DNA of 36,501 bases from Pedosphaera sp. (GCA_009695205.1 SIBK01000048.1:1-36501), one strand, 5' to 3'. Shown: positions 23,436 through 32,949, numbered from the stretch's first letter. The notes: generated from the sequence alone by a model not told the origin. Numbers and translations: made by a program.

Positions 23436-24728
23436 TTAAAGATCGGACCCCTTTCCAGCGGTCAATGGCAACAAGTTGCCGTCCGCATCGAAGCTCATTT
23501 CATGGAGTGTGCCGCAGGGTTCCAGCCGGGCCTTCGGTTGATTTCCTTCGGCACAGGCTTCGGAGATCTCCAACCACTCCAACGACAGCGTGTCGGCGAT
23601 GCGCACGACCTTGGCGTGTCTCAGTTCGGGCAAAGCCAAGGAATTCAGCGCATGACCGATGGCCTCCCGATCCGTATCGAAATGCATGGGGATCTTCGCG
23701 CATTGCAGGGCGAGTGACGTCAGCGCATTGATGAATGTCACTTGCGGATTCATTGCCCGGACCAACCGTGTCGTGGTCACGTCCGCCAGGCCGACACCGA
23801 TGGCATTGCCGTGGGTTTGCGGCGTGAGATCGCGCACAAAAACGCGGCGAATGAGCGGCGTCCTTTCGTTCACTTTCCCTAGGAACGACTCATAGCCATG
23901 GACGCCCCGTCCAATGATGTTCGGGTCCATGCCGGAACCGCTGATGTTTTTTCCCAACCGATCGACTATCAGCAGATCGATGTCATCGAACGGCAACGAT
24001 GGCATTAACCGTTTGGCTTCTTGAAAAAGTTCCTCTTCCCTGCGCTCCATTTCTTCGGGCAGCAAGACGGCCATTTTTGCGGTTTCATGGAGCTGGTTTT
24101 CGACGATCGCCACGCCGCAAAGAATAGGTGCGGAGCGTAGAATGAGCCGTGCGGAAGTCCGCAGGACGTGTTCGTAACCCAAATGAACGGCTGCGGTGTG
24201 GTATTTGGCGGCGCCCGAGTGCTTGCCCAAGCCCACAACCATCATTTTTAGAATCCCACTGCCGAGCGCACCGCTGAAATCCGTGTGCGGTTTGACCCGG
24301 TTGACGATCACCACGCCGTCCGCTCGCAATGCTTCGCCACTCCATACAACCTCCAAACCTTCCTCCGTCACACCCAACCGCTCGACATCCATGGCAGCGC
24401 AAATCGGCACTTGAAGCAGGTCCTCACGGATGCCGTATTCAGCCAAAAGTTCCTTTTGCCCCTCCGAGGTCGCGCCACCGTGGCTGCCCATGGCCGGGAC
24501 AATGAAGGGTCTCGCGCCAGCAGCTTTCAAAAGATCGAGCACCGTCGCGACTATCCGCTGAAGATTCGTGATTCCTCGGCTGCCAACGGCGACCGCAACG
24601 CGCGCACCCGGCTTGAGCTTCGGGAGAATTTTGGCGAATTCGTCCTGAAGCGTCGCACGAATGTCTACGGGCGGCGCCTGCGGAAATGTCTGTCGCACAG
24701 CCAATATTTGTGGAAATAATTTGATCAT
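23436..24728 (-). CDS. LarA-like nickel-pincer-cofactor isomerase family (lactate-racemase domain, DUF2088)
   Basis: The 430-residue protein contains the LarA N-terminal domain. The GSRGITNL and PAMGSHGGATSEGQ segments carry a His (His83) likely matching the first catalytic His of LarA. NRVKPHTDFSG (His148) likely matches the second, and the following GILKMMVVGLGKHSGAAKYH contains Lys161, the candidate anchor for the nickel-pincer nucleotide, and His177, a candidate Ni ligand. LarA racemises lactate; related families act on other 2-hydroxyacids and sugar acids. Placed tail-to-tail with the transporter/dehydrogenase operon, it may supply the stereoisomer used by the D-2-hydroxyacid dehydrogenase. 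The cofactor-making genes larB/C/E are not in this window. The ATG at 24728 is used because the longer open frame (to 25010) would overlap the macro-domain gene. Confidence 0.85.
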   Translation of the reverse strand: MIKLFPQILAVRQTFPQAPPVDIRATLQDEFAKILPKLKPGARVAVAVGSRGITNLQRIVATVLDLLKAAGARPFIVPAMGSHGGATSEGQKELLAEYGIREDLLQVPICAAMDVERLGVTEEGLEVVWSGEALRADGVVIVNRVKPHTDFSGALGSGILKMMVVGLGKHSGAAKYHTAAVHLGYEHVLRTSARLILRSAPILCGVAIVENQLHETAKMAVLLPEEMERREEELFQEAKRLMPSLPFDDIDLLIVDRLGKNISGSGMDPNIIGRGVHGYESFLGKVNERTPLIRRVFVRDLTPQTHGNAIGVGLADVTTTRLVRAMNPQVTFINALTSLALQCAKIPMHFDTDREAIGHALNSLALPELRHAKVVRIADTLSLEWLEISEACAEGNQPKARLEPCGTLHEMSFDADGNLLPLTAGKGSDL

Positions 24729-24960
24729 ATTAAAATCATCCAAGCCCCGACCCAAGGATTGCCGGACGGCAAAACTGCCGACCGTTCCGCAATGACCGTG
24801 GAGAATTGCAGCAGCCGCAAGCCGATTTTCATCATGGAGGTCACGCGGATCATGGTGAGTTCCTCCAGTAGGGCCCGCGGTGTCGAAGCACAATTTTTGA
24901 TTCTCACCGGCCAATAGACGGGTAGGCGATGCCAGAGGTACCGTGCATCGTCTTGGCCAC

Positions 24961-25452
24961 ATGATTAAGCAAGTCACCGATGATATTCTTCTCAGCAACG
25001 CGCAGGCCATTGCCCATGGGATCGCGCCTAACGATCATTTCGACTCCGGCCTGGCATTGACTCTTCGGCAGGACTGGCCGGCACTTTACAAAGACTTTCG
25101 GCACTACCTGCACACAGCCCACCCCAAGGCCGGCAGCCTGTGGGTATGGACTCGAGCGGACGGACGGCGGGTCATCAACCTGTTCACCCAGGAACCCGCT
25201 TCGAGCGAACACGCTCACCCAGGCAAGACGTCGTACCACACGCTTAACTTATGCCTGCGTGAGCTGCACAGTCTGGTCGAGGCGGAGAAAATCGCCAGCT
25301 TGGCCCTGCCTCGGCTCGTAACGGGCGTGGGGGGGCTGGAGTGGGATCAAGTCGAGCCGCTGATCCGACAGCATCTGGGTTCCCTCCATATCCCCATATA
25401 TCTCTATACCACCTACCACAAGGGAATCAAAGCCGTTGAAGACCGGAAATAG
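24961..25452 (+). CDS. Macro domain protein (ADP-ribose-binding/hydrolase-like)
   Basis: The 163-residue single-domain protein starts MIKQVTDDILLSNAQAIAHG and continues with SGLALTLRQDWPALYKDFRHY, VINLFTQEP, TSYHTLNLCLRELH and SLALPRLVTGVGGLEWDQV. This is the order of motifs in macro domains of the Appr-1''-p-processing/DarG type. The segment that usually reads HGVNxxGxMGSGIA is changed here to HGIAPNDHFDSGLA, so ligand specificity may differ. The probable role is removing or binding ADP-ribose on nucleic acid, protein or small molecules. No ADP-ribosyltransferase toxin gene (DarT-like) is adjacent. An in-frame GTG at 24943, preceded by AGAGG at short spacing, is an alternative start. It is divergent from the LarA-like gene. 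Confidence 0.8.
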   Translation: MIKQVTDDILLSNAQAIAHGIAPNDHFDSGLALTLRQDWPALYKDFRHYLHTAHPKAGSLWVWTRADGRRVINLFTQEPASSEHAHPGKTSYHTLNLCLRELHSLVEAEKIASLALPRLVTGVGGLEWDQVEPLIRQHLGSLHIPIYLYTTYHKGIKAVEDRK

Positions 25453-25485
25453 CCCGCTGGAAAAATTCATAACCCACTTACGCTT

Positions 25486-26361
25486 ATGCCCCAGTCGCAC
25501 CTATTGAGCTCCCCCATCATCGATAACATCCTGCATCCATCGGATTTTTCCGAGGTAAGTCAGGTCGCATTCGCACACGCGTTCAAGGTAGCCCTGATCA
25601 CACGGGCGAGGCTCACCCTGCTGCACGTCGCACAGGACGACGACAGCGAATGGTCGAATTTCCCGGGGGTGCGCTAGGCCGTGGAGCGCTGGGGTTTGCT
25701 TCCAAGTGGAAGCCCAAAATCAGCGGTGCCGAAGCTCGGGATTGATGTTCGAAAGCTGATGGAACACGACGCCGATCCTGCCAAATCGGTGCTACATTAT
25801 CTCGAAAATCACGGCTCAGACCTCATCGTGCTCGCCACCCATCACCACGCCGGAAATGTCGGCTGGCTAAACAAATCCGTCTCGGAACCCGTCGCTCGCA
25901 AATCCGGCGAGATGACACTCTTCGTGCCCGCTGGTGTCAGCGGATTCGTCTCGTTCGACGACGGCTCTGTGTCGCTCAAGAATGTTCTCATCCCCGTTGC
26001 AGCCCAACCGCACCCGCAGCCGACCATCGCGGCGGCGGCCCGACTGGTGCAACAATTAAAATGCGACTCCGGCTCGTTCACGCTCCTGCACTTAGGTGAC
26101 GAGGGGGCCATGGCGACTGTGACACCCCCTTCGGTGCCAGGCTGGCAGTGGAGGAAACAGACAAGACCGGGCGCCGTGATCGATGAAATTATCGGAACCG
26201 CCCGACGGATGAATGCAGACCTCATCGTCATGTGTACCAACGGGCGGCACGGCTTTCTCGACGCTCTGCGTGGCAGCTATAGCGAACGCGTGCTGCGGCA
26301 CGCACCCTGTCCATTGCTGGTTATTCCCGAGACATCGAGGGCTGCCGGTTCAATGGGTTAA
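25486..26361 (+). pseudogene. Universal stress protein (tandem UspA), interrupted by an in-frame TAG
   Basis: Codons 1-63 (MPQSHLL... to FPGVR) and the sequence from 25678 onward (AVERWGLLPSGS...) are in the same frame and together make one tandem UspA protein of about 290 residues, separated only by TAG at 25675-25677. Related proteins normally read straight through a segment like FPGVRxxLERWGLLPxGS, so a CAG-to-TAG change is the simplest explanation. The second Usp domain is well preserved (MNADLIVMCTNGRHGFLDAL, GSYSERVLRHAPCPLLVIPE) with the ATP-type GxxG...GS motif. A GTG at 25681 could start a shortened 226-residue protein. The first Usp domain is incomplete without the join. I annotate a pseudogene; an amber suppressor or a base-calling error would change this. 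Confidence 0.8.
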
Positions 26362-26443
26362 GCCCGGGCTTTTATAAAAACCACACGGACGAAACTCACC
26401 CTTGCCCCATGATCCAGATTTTGTTGAAGTCTTCGGAGTTTCA

Positions 26444-28654
26444 ATGGTTTCCAGCCCAAATTGTTTCGAGGTTCCGCGAAACGTCAACGTGGCCCCGTCT
26501 TCGTTCCGCAGAACCGTGGATGCGGGGTGGCGTGCCATAACAGTGCGGGTTGTTCTTGCCCTGTGGGCTGTTCTCGGATGGGGAGTGGCGACCTCTGCTC
26601 CGACGATCCCCAAGACGCCTGAAGAGCTGTGGGCCCTGCGTCCGATTGTACGCCCCGCCGTCCCGGAGGGGGGCACGGCGTCAAAAAACCCCATTGATGC
26701 CTTCATCGCAAAGTCGTGCCGGGATCGGGGGCTCACGACGACCGGGCCGGCGGATCCCCTCGTCTGGTTGCGTCGGGTAACCTTTGATCTGACGGGCCTC
26801 GCTCCGACGCCCGCCGAGCAGGAGAGCTACCTTGAGGATTCGTCTGCGGGTGGACGAGACAAGGCAATCGCACGTCTCCTGGGAAGCGAACAACATGGAG
26901 TTCGATACGGACGCCACTGGCTGGATGTGCTGCGTTATGCGGATTTCGACGAAAACATGCCGGCAACCCCCGGAATCCACTACTGGCGCGATTGGGTGAT
27001 CCACGCCATCAATCAAGACCTCCCGTTTGATGATTTTGTGCGAGCTCAAATCACCGGGAACCGCGCCGCGAAGCGAAAGACGATTTCGCCGGAAGGACAT
27101 CTGTCCGAAGTTCCACCCCGTCCAGAGGACCGATTTGCCCTTGGATTTCTTGCCCGCGGGGCAACGTCGCCCGGCAATGCGGATTATCAACTGAGCTTTT
27201 CCGCAGTGGAGACCATATCGACCGCCTTTATGGGGATGACGATTGGCTGTGCGAAGTGCCACGATCACTTTTTCGATCCCATCCGCCAGGCCGATTATTA
27301 TTCGATGAAGGCGATCTTCGATCCGCTGGTCGTCCGGCCGATGGATCTGGCTACTCCGGAGCAAGTGTTCGCCCATGGCCGTTCGGTGGCGGAACATGAG
27401 AGCCGGCTCCAGAGAGTTGTAGAAGCCATGCGCCGGTTTGTTGCGCCGTACCACACGCAGCTTTATGAGGAGCGACTTTCGGCGCTACCCCCGGAAGCCC
27501 AGGCGGCAATTCGAAAACCTGAAAAGCAGCGAAGTGCGGCTGAGCAGAAGATCGCGGAGGACTACCACCCCATCCTCCGAATTGATCCGATCAAGATGAA
27601 AGCCATTATGACTCCGGAGGTGATCAAGGAGTACGATGGCTATTTGAAGCAGTTGGCTGCGCTCAAGGCCCCTGAGCCGCTACCGGTTTTCTGGACAGTG
27701 GAGGACGACGCGAAGCGAGCGTCTGAGAAGCGCTATGTTTTAACCACGGGCGATCCGGCGCGGCCGAAATTGAGCCAGGAGGTGCAGCCTGGTTTTCCCC
27801 TCGTCACACGGCCGCCTGAATTTCGCGATGGCCGCCGGGAGACCCTTGCGGACTGGCTGACCGCCGCAGAGAACCCACTCCTGCCACGGGTGGCGGTGAA
27901 TCGGATTTGGCAATGGCATTTCGGCAGCGGGCTCCATGGCAGTGCGAACGACTTTGGGAGCTTGGGTGGCGCGCCGATTCATCCCCAACTGCTCGACTAC
28001 CTGGCGGCGGAATTTATTGCGCACCGCTATTCAATGAAGTGGCTCCACACCCTGATTGTAACGTCCGAGACTTATCAACGCGCATCCCGCGTTACTGCCG
28101 ATGCGGCGATTGCCAACCAACGGATTGATCCGGACAACCGGATGTATTGGAAGTACCCGTTGAATCGACTGGAAGCCGAATCCATTCGCGATGCGCTCTT
28201 ACAAGCGGCGGGTACACTCGAATTACATTTGGGCGGCAAGTCGTTTGATATGGGAGGCACCAATGTAAGTTCCAACCGCCGCACAGCCTACGTTCAACGC
28301 GGCTATCGTTCGTATCAGGAGGTGATGCCTGCCTACTTGCAAACATTTGATGCCGAGGATGGCCGGATCGTCTGTCCCCGTCGTAACCAGACCGTTACCG
28401 CACCTCAGGCGCTTTTTCTGATGAACGATTCGTTGACGGAGGACGTGAGCAAACTGTTTGCGGCACGCTTGGCCGGGGAATTTCCCGGGGACCTAACAAG
28501 CGCGGTTCGGGCGGGCTACCGCCAGGCCCTCGGCAGGCACCCAACCAGCACGGAAGAGGTTCGGGCATCGACCTATCTCGCGGGGGATCCGTCCCGATTG
28601 AAGGGATTCTCTTGGGCAGTGCTAAATCTCGACGAATTCCTGTATCTGCGTTGA
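26444..28654 (+). CDS. DUF1549/DUF1553 family exported protein with CxxCH motif (second copy)
   Basis: The product is about 736 residues. It has a long basic n-region and then a hydrophobic segment (AITVRVVLALWAVLGWGVATSA). DUF1549 motifs are LRRVTFDLTGLAPTPAEQ, YGRHWLDVLRYADF and CAKCHDH (Cys269, Cys272, His273). DUF1553 motifs are LLPRVAVNRIWQWHFGSGL, FGSLGGAPIHPQLLDYLA, TSETYQRAS, MYWKYPLNRLEAESIRDALL and a VTAPQALFLMND end. Unlike the first copy, its DUF1553 region has no repeat insertion. ATG 26444 is chosen over a TTG at 26402 because GGAG lies five bases upstream; a GTG at 26516 would give a more usual n-region. It is followed after 24 bases by a DUF1501 gene, the standard PVC pair. 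The CxxCH suggests heme binding, but this has not been shown for the family. Confidence 0.9.
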   Translation: MVSSPNCFEVPRNVNVAPSSFRRTVDAGWRAITVRVVLALWAVLGWGVATSAPTIPKTPEELWALRPIVRPAVPEGGTASKNPIDAFIAKSCRDRGLTTTGPADPLVWLRRVTFDLTGLAPTPAEQESYLEDSSAGGRDKAIARLLGSEQHGVRYGRHWLDVLRYADFDENMPATPGIHYWRDWVIHAINQDLPFDDFVRAQITGNRAAKRKTISPEGHLSEVPPRPEDRFALGFLARGATSPGNADYQLSFSAVETISTAFMGMTIGCAKCHDHFFDPIRQADYYSMKAIFDPLVVRPMDLATPEQVFAHGRSVAEHESRLQRVVEAMRRFVAPYHTQLYEERLSALPPEAQAAIRKPEKQRSAAEQKIAEDYHPILRIDPIKMKAIMTPEVIKEYDGYLKQLAALKAPEPLPVFWTVEDDAKRASEKRYVLTTGDPARPKLSQEVQPGFPLVTRPPEFRDGRRETLADWLTAAENPLLPRVAVNRIWQWHFGSGLHGSANDFGSLGGAPIHPQLLDYLAAEFIAHRYSMKWLHTLIVTSETYQRASRVTADAAIANQRIDPDNRMYWKYPLNRLEAESIRDALLQAAGTLELHLGGKSFDMGGTNVSSNRRTAYVQRGYRSYQEVMPAYLQTFDAEDGRIVCPRRNQTVTAPQALFLMNDSLTEDVSKLFAARLAGEFPGDLTSAVRAGYRQALGRHPTSTEEVRASTYLAGDPSRLKGFSWAVLNLDEFLYLR

Positions 28655-28678
28655 AATGGAATCCGGCCTACTCGTCGC

Positions 28679-30064
28679 ATGACATCGTCTTCTATCTATC
28701 CTTGCGGCCGCTTTGCCCGGAGGCGATTCCTACACCAAGTGGGCGCGGGATTCTTCGGCACCGCGATCGGTGCCGTGCTCGCTGCGGACGGCGGGAACTC
28801 GGTCCCCCGGATCACCCCAAGGGCGCGGTCGGTCATTTTCTTGTTCATGTGCGGGGGCGTCAGCCATCTCGACACCTTTGATCCGAAGGGAAATGGAATG
28901 GCCGGTAAACTCATCAATGCCGTGGGTTTTGGTGACAACATGGCTGAAATGATGCGCCCCGTAATTCCCTGCCATCGAACGTTCACGCCGTGCGGAAAAT
29001 CTGGCATCCCGGTTTCCGACTGGTTTCCGCACGTCGGTTCGGTCATGGATGAAATCGCGGTCGTGCGGTCGATGTACTGTCACGAAACGAACCATTTCCC
29101 GGCGGTCGTGGAAATGGCGACCGGCCACCGCGACCGGCTTTTAGAACATCCCACACTCGGCAGTTGGGTTTCGTTCGCCCTGGGCAATGAGAATCAGAAT
29201 CTGCCCACCTTCGTAAATCTCGGTCGCCCATCCTCAGCGGTGCAACTCAGCGGCGGCTACCTCGGTGCAACAGTCTCTGCGACCCCTTTCCAACCCGGCG
29301 AGGTGCCAATCCCAAATCTTAAACCGCCCAAGAATACCTCGGCGGCTGATCGCGAACGGCAGATGCAGCTGCTGTCGGCAATGAACGAAGAGTTTCGTCG
29401 TGACTATGCAATTCACAGTGCAATTGCGGCCCGCACTCGCTCCTACGAACTGGCGGCACGGATGCAGGCCTGCGCACCCGAAGCCGTGGATTTTTCGAAT
29501 GAACCCGAATCGATCCGCCAACAGTACGGAGTGGGCGGCGCCGATACCGACGATTTCGGCAAGCGGCTCTTGCTGGCGCGGCGACTGGTTGAACGGGGCG
29601 TCCGGTTCATTCAGGTGTGTCATGCCGGAAACGGAGGCAACGGGGCGTGGGATGCTCATGACGACATGGGCAGCCACGCGCCCTTGTGTCGCCAGACTGA
29701 TCGACCCATCGCTGGGCTCATCAGCGACCTAAAACAACGGGGCCTTTTGGATACGACCTTGGTCGTCTGGACCAGCGAATTCGGACGCACGCCGTGGTCG
29801 CAGAATACCACCGGCCGAGATCATAACCCCAAGGGATTCACCTCTTGGCTGGCGGGTGGCGGCGTTCGGGGCGGAACCATTTGGGGGCGTACGGACGACG
29901 TCGGATACCGCGCCGTGCAGGACAAAGTTTATATCAATGATTTGCAGGCAACGATCATTTGCCAACTCGGACTCGATCCGAAGCAGATGGAGATCGAGAT
30001 TAGCGGCCGCCCCGTAAGGTTGGTGGAGGAAGGGTCCGAACCGATTCGGGGAATTTTGGCGTAG
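28679..30064 (+). CDS. DUF1501 family exported protein (second copy), Tat signal
   Basis: The 461-residue protein carries a twin-arginine signal (RRRFLHQVGAGFFGTAIG, around residues 14-31). DUF1501 landmarks are FLFMCGGVSHLDTFDPKG, VVRSMYCHETNHFPAVVEM, IQVCHAGNGGNGAWDAHDDM, VVWTSEFGRTPW, RDHNPKGFTSWLAGGGVRGG and YINDLQATIICQLGLD. It has longer MT/GH loops than the first copy and clearly belongs to a different subgroup. It lies 24 bases downstream of a DUF1549/DUF1553 gene and is presumably co-transcribed and exported with its partner. The alkaline-phosphatase-like fold suggests metal-dependent hydrolase ancestry; its substrate is unknown. Confidence 0.92.
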   Translation: MTSSSIYPCGRFARRRFLHQVGAGFFGTAIGAVLAADGGNSVPRITPRARSVIFLFMCGGVSHLDTFDPKGNGMAGKLINAVGFGDNMAEMMRPVIPCHRTFTPCGKSGIPVSDWFPHVGSVMDEIAVVRSMYCHETNHFPAVVEMATGHRDRLLEHPTLGSWVSFALGNENQNLPTFVNLGRPSSAVQLSGGYLGATVSATPFQPGEVPIPNLKPPKNTSAADRERQMQLLSAMNEEFRRDYAIHSAIAARTRSYELAARMQACAPEAVDFSNEPESIRQQYGVGGADTDDFGKRLLLARRLVERGVRFIQVCHAGNGGNGAWDAHDDMGSHAPLCRQTDRPIAGLISDLKQRGLLDTTLVVWTSEFGRTPWSQNTTGRDHNPKGFTSWLAGGGVRGGTIWGRTDDVGYRAVQDKVYINDLQATIICQLGLDPKQMEIEISGRPVRLVEEGSEPIRGILA

Positions 30065-30094
30065 CGCAAACTGCCGTCTTTTCGATCGCAAGCA

Positions 30095-32069
30095 TTGACA
30101 AACAAAACTCCTATCACTATCGATTTGCACCGCCTCGCGGCCATTGCCGTTTTCGGGTTTAGCCTTGTTACGAGTTCCGTGGCTCAGCAGCCCGCATCGG
30201 TTTCCTCTCCGCTACGTCGCGAAACAAAGCAAAACGAAACCGGCACGGAAGCCGTTGTACTGCCCGCGTCCATTTCGGACCCTATCGAACCCTTCAATCG
30301 CATTGTTTATGGCTTCAACAAGGGGATCATGACGGGGGTGATGCAGCCGAGCGCAAAAGTCTACCGGTTCATCGTCTTCAAGCCAGTCAGGACGGGGATC
30401 AACAATTTCGGCAGGAACCTTACGTTTTCGGGTCGGCTCGCCAATAACCTGCTTCAGGGAAAGTGGACTGGGGCGCGCGATGAAACCTACCGGTTTTGTT
30501 GTAACACGACTGTTGGAGTGGCGGGGTTAAGAGACGTGGCAACCCACTGGAGGATTCCGAAATCAGACGCCGACTTTGGAGAGACCTTCGGCAAGTGAGG
30601 TTGGAAGCCCGGCTGCTTCCTCATGTTGTCGCTCCTTGGTCCAAGCAATGAACGTGATTCACTCGGCCTCGCATTGGACACAGTGGCACAACCTCTGATT
30701 TATTTTGCTCCCTACAAGTTCCATGTGGTCAATCCCTGACCTACATCGGGCCCTACTCCTATTTAAGCTACGCGGGCATCTATAACACTCTCGTCGACAA
30801 CATTGACGAATATGTCCGATTTAGTCAGGCCGAAATGGATCCGTATTCGGAGATTCAGCATGCCTAGACAGTCCTGCGGAAAACCCGCGTGGCGGATTTC
30901 GAACTTAAGGGTAACCAGGACAATGCGCTGTTGGAAACTCTCCAATCCGTCTTTTCCACCTATAAGGACCTACACTTTCCAGACCGTGGCAAGACCCGCT
31001 CGGTTCTAATTCCTGCGACGGGTCGGAAATTGCGATTTATTTTTTGGTTGCAGTCGAGCAACGCACCCGTGGTCTATATTGTTCCGGGCTTGGGCTTGCA
31101 TCGACTCGCTCAACCGTCGGTTGCGATGGCCGAACTGGTCTATAAGAACGGCTTCCCCGCCGTTTGCGTGAGCAGCACCTTTAACTCCGAGTTCATGGAA
31201 CACGCCTCAACCGCCACCCTGCCGGTCTATTTGCCCGTGGACGGGCATGATATGCACGTCGCTTTGACGGAGATTGATGGCCGCCTGAATACCCTCTATC
31301 CGAACCGGTTGGGCCGCAGGGCGCTCATGGGTTATTCCATGGGCGGATTGCATTTCTTGTTTATCGCGGTCACTCCGCCGACCCATTTGGCGCCCTTGAT
31401 AACATTTGACCGCACCGTCGCAATCAACACCCCGGTTCGATTGCTTCACGGAGTTTCCAAGCTGGACGAGTTTTACCGCGCGGCCCTCGACTGGCTGAGC
31501 TCGGAGCGAATCGACAACATCCAGAACACTTTCATGAAAGTCGCCGCGTTGAGCAAGGGCGCTCTCACGCTGCAAACTTCCCTGCCCTTTAACACGATTG
31601 AGTCGACATTTCTCATCGGATTCACGTTCCGATTGATGCTCCGCGATATAATTTCAGCAGCCAGCGACGGATCAATCAGGGAGTCCTAAAGCACCTAATC
31701 AAGAACTTGAGTCGGACATCCGTCTACAAGGAGATCCTTCAGACTTCCCACCAGGACTATATTAAACATTTTGTCATTTCGTATTACGCAACAATGGGTC
31801 TGACAGCGGTGACGGCCGATGCTCTGGAGCGGGCCGATGATTTGCGGACCTATGATGCCGGTCTGCGCGCCAACCCCAATATTCGACTCATCGTCAATCA
31901 AAACGATTTCCTTTTATCGAGCGAAGACCTGGTCTGACTGCGCGCCACGTTTGGACCGCAACAATTGACTGTTTTCGAGCAGGACGGGCACCTCGGCAAT
32001 CTTTTTAATCCCGCAGTGCAGGAGACTATTCTGGAGGGCTTGTCGGGGTTGAACTTTCCGCTTCCCTGA
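30095..32069 (+). pseudogene. MlaA (VacJ)-like / alpha-beta hydrolase fusion, broken by stops and frameshifts
   Basis: Joined across frames, this reads as one protein of about 650 residues. The first part is MlaA-like (DPIEPFNRIVYGFNKG, NFGRNLTFSGRLANNLLQGK, CCNTTVGVAGLRDVA, DFGETFGK). It is cut by TGA at 30596-30598, where family members have a Trp (LGxWG), then continues with LSLLGPSNERDSLG. A frameshift near 30735 leads to LTYIGPYSYLSYAGIYN and AEMDPYSEIQHA, followed by TAG at 30865-30867. From 30889 an alpha/beta-hydrolase domain follows, with nucleophile motif GYSMGG. A second frameshift near 31680 leads to QGVLKHLIKNL, then TGA at 31935-31937, then LRATFGPQQLTVFEQDGHLGNL with the likely catalytic His. 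The final stop is at 32067-32069. The N-terminus starts with TTG and lacks a lipobox Cys. Five lesions make a functional product very unlikely. Confidence 0.85.
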
Positions 32070-32159
32070 GCGTAACCCTGGAGTGTCATTAACTGATATC
32101 GATCAATCGCTTGTTCTGACCGCTAAACAGTGTGGTGTAGCGTCGGCACCGACCTAGCC

Positions 32160-32573
32160 TCACGTCTCAGCGAGCATCAACAAATGTTTGAATTGTGTTT
32201 CCGTGAGGGGCGAAACGGACAGGCGCGAACACTTCACGAGGGGCATGTCTTTAAGAATGCTATCCGTCTTGATGTGATCCAGGGTCACCGGATTTTTCAA
32301 CGTCTTCACCGCAACAATATCGACGCAAGACCAATCGCCTTCCGCCGCGGTGGAATCGGGGTACGCCTCGCGTTCGACGCGCGCGAGGCCGACCACCGCC
32401 TTGTCCGTCACGCTGTGATAAAAGAAAACGGCATCGCCCTTTTTCATCGCGCGCAGATTCAGTCGTGCCGCGTAATTTCGGACTCCCGTCCACGCGGTTC
32501 TGCCGTCCAGGACAAACGCCGTCCACGAGTAAGCCTCAGGCTCCGATTTCACGAACCAGTAATTTCTTGCCAT
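32160..32573 (-). CDS. EVE domain-containing protein
   Basis: The 137-residue protein MARNYWFVKSEPEAYSW... has the EVE-domain hallmarks WFVKSEPEAYSW, GVRNYAARLNLRAMKKGD, FFYHSVTDKAVVGLARV and a conserved YPD. EVE domains resemble PUA/YTH folds and are thought to bind modified bases in DNA or RNA. The protein has the usual single-domain length and no fused restriction or nuclease domain. The ATG at 32573 begins at the canonical MxxxYWxVKSEP; a start nine codons upstream is less likely. It is flanked by decayed genes, with no operon partner, so its role cannot be narrowed. Confidence 0.9.
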   Translation of the reverse strand: MARNYWFVKSEPEAYSWTAFVLDGRTAWTGVRNYAARLNLRAMKKGDAVFFYHSVTDKAVVGLARVEREAYPDSTAAEGDWSCVDIVAVKTLKNPVTLDHIKTDSILKDMPLVKCSRLSVSPLTETQFKHLLMLAET

Positions 32574-32949
32574 AACGTTTGCAGACTTGGTGAAGTACAA
32601 AAGCTGTGTAGGCCTGACGCAGATCAGCCTTTGCCCCGGAAGGAATTTTGCACTTCGTCGTGATCGCCTGCGATATCAAAATTAGGCCAACCTTACGGGC
32701 GTCAAAAATGAGCCGGGACGCCCGGGGGGGGGGCGGCGCTCGCAAATGTGTATGCCCAGTTTCCGGATCAGTAGCCCGGTATGCCCGTGCGGACTGCCGA
32801 AACCCTCCACCTCCCGCCGCGCTTCACGCGCATTCTTTTCTAGCCACCTGGACCATTCAACGGAAATCATTTCTTGCCATGGATGAGCGGGTATCGCAAT
32901 CCAGAAGGAAGAAGGTTTGCGACATTTTTTGGGCCTTTTCGTTGGCATG
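32574..32949. other. Gene-poor stretch with a G10 homopolymer
   Basis: No frame here resembles a known protein. A run of ten G residues lies at 32724-32733 within GCCC-G10-CGGCGC. Open frames on both strands exist, but their products are compositionally irregular. It looks like degraded intergenic DNA between the EVE gene and the PD40 fragment. Confidence 0.4.

Noticed and set aside
24725-24907. 60-residue minus-strand frame ending with ATGA overlap at the LarA-like start
   Set aside because: The overlap is suggestive, but the peptide resembles nothing, and the same DNA is the expected promoter region; not enough support.
30095-32069. TGA read as Trp (recoding) in the MlaA-hydrolase gene
   Set aside because: TGA ends several intact genes in this window, and the locus also has a TAG and two frameshifts, so decay explains it better.
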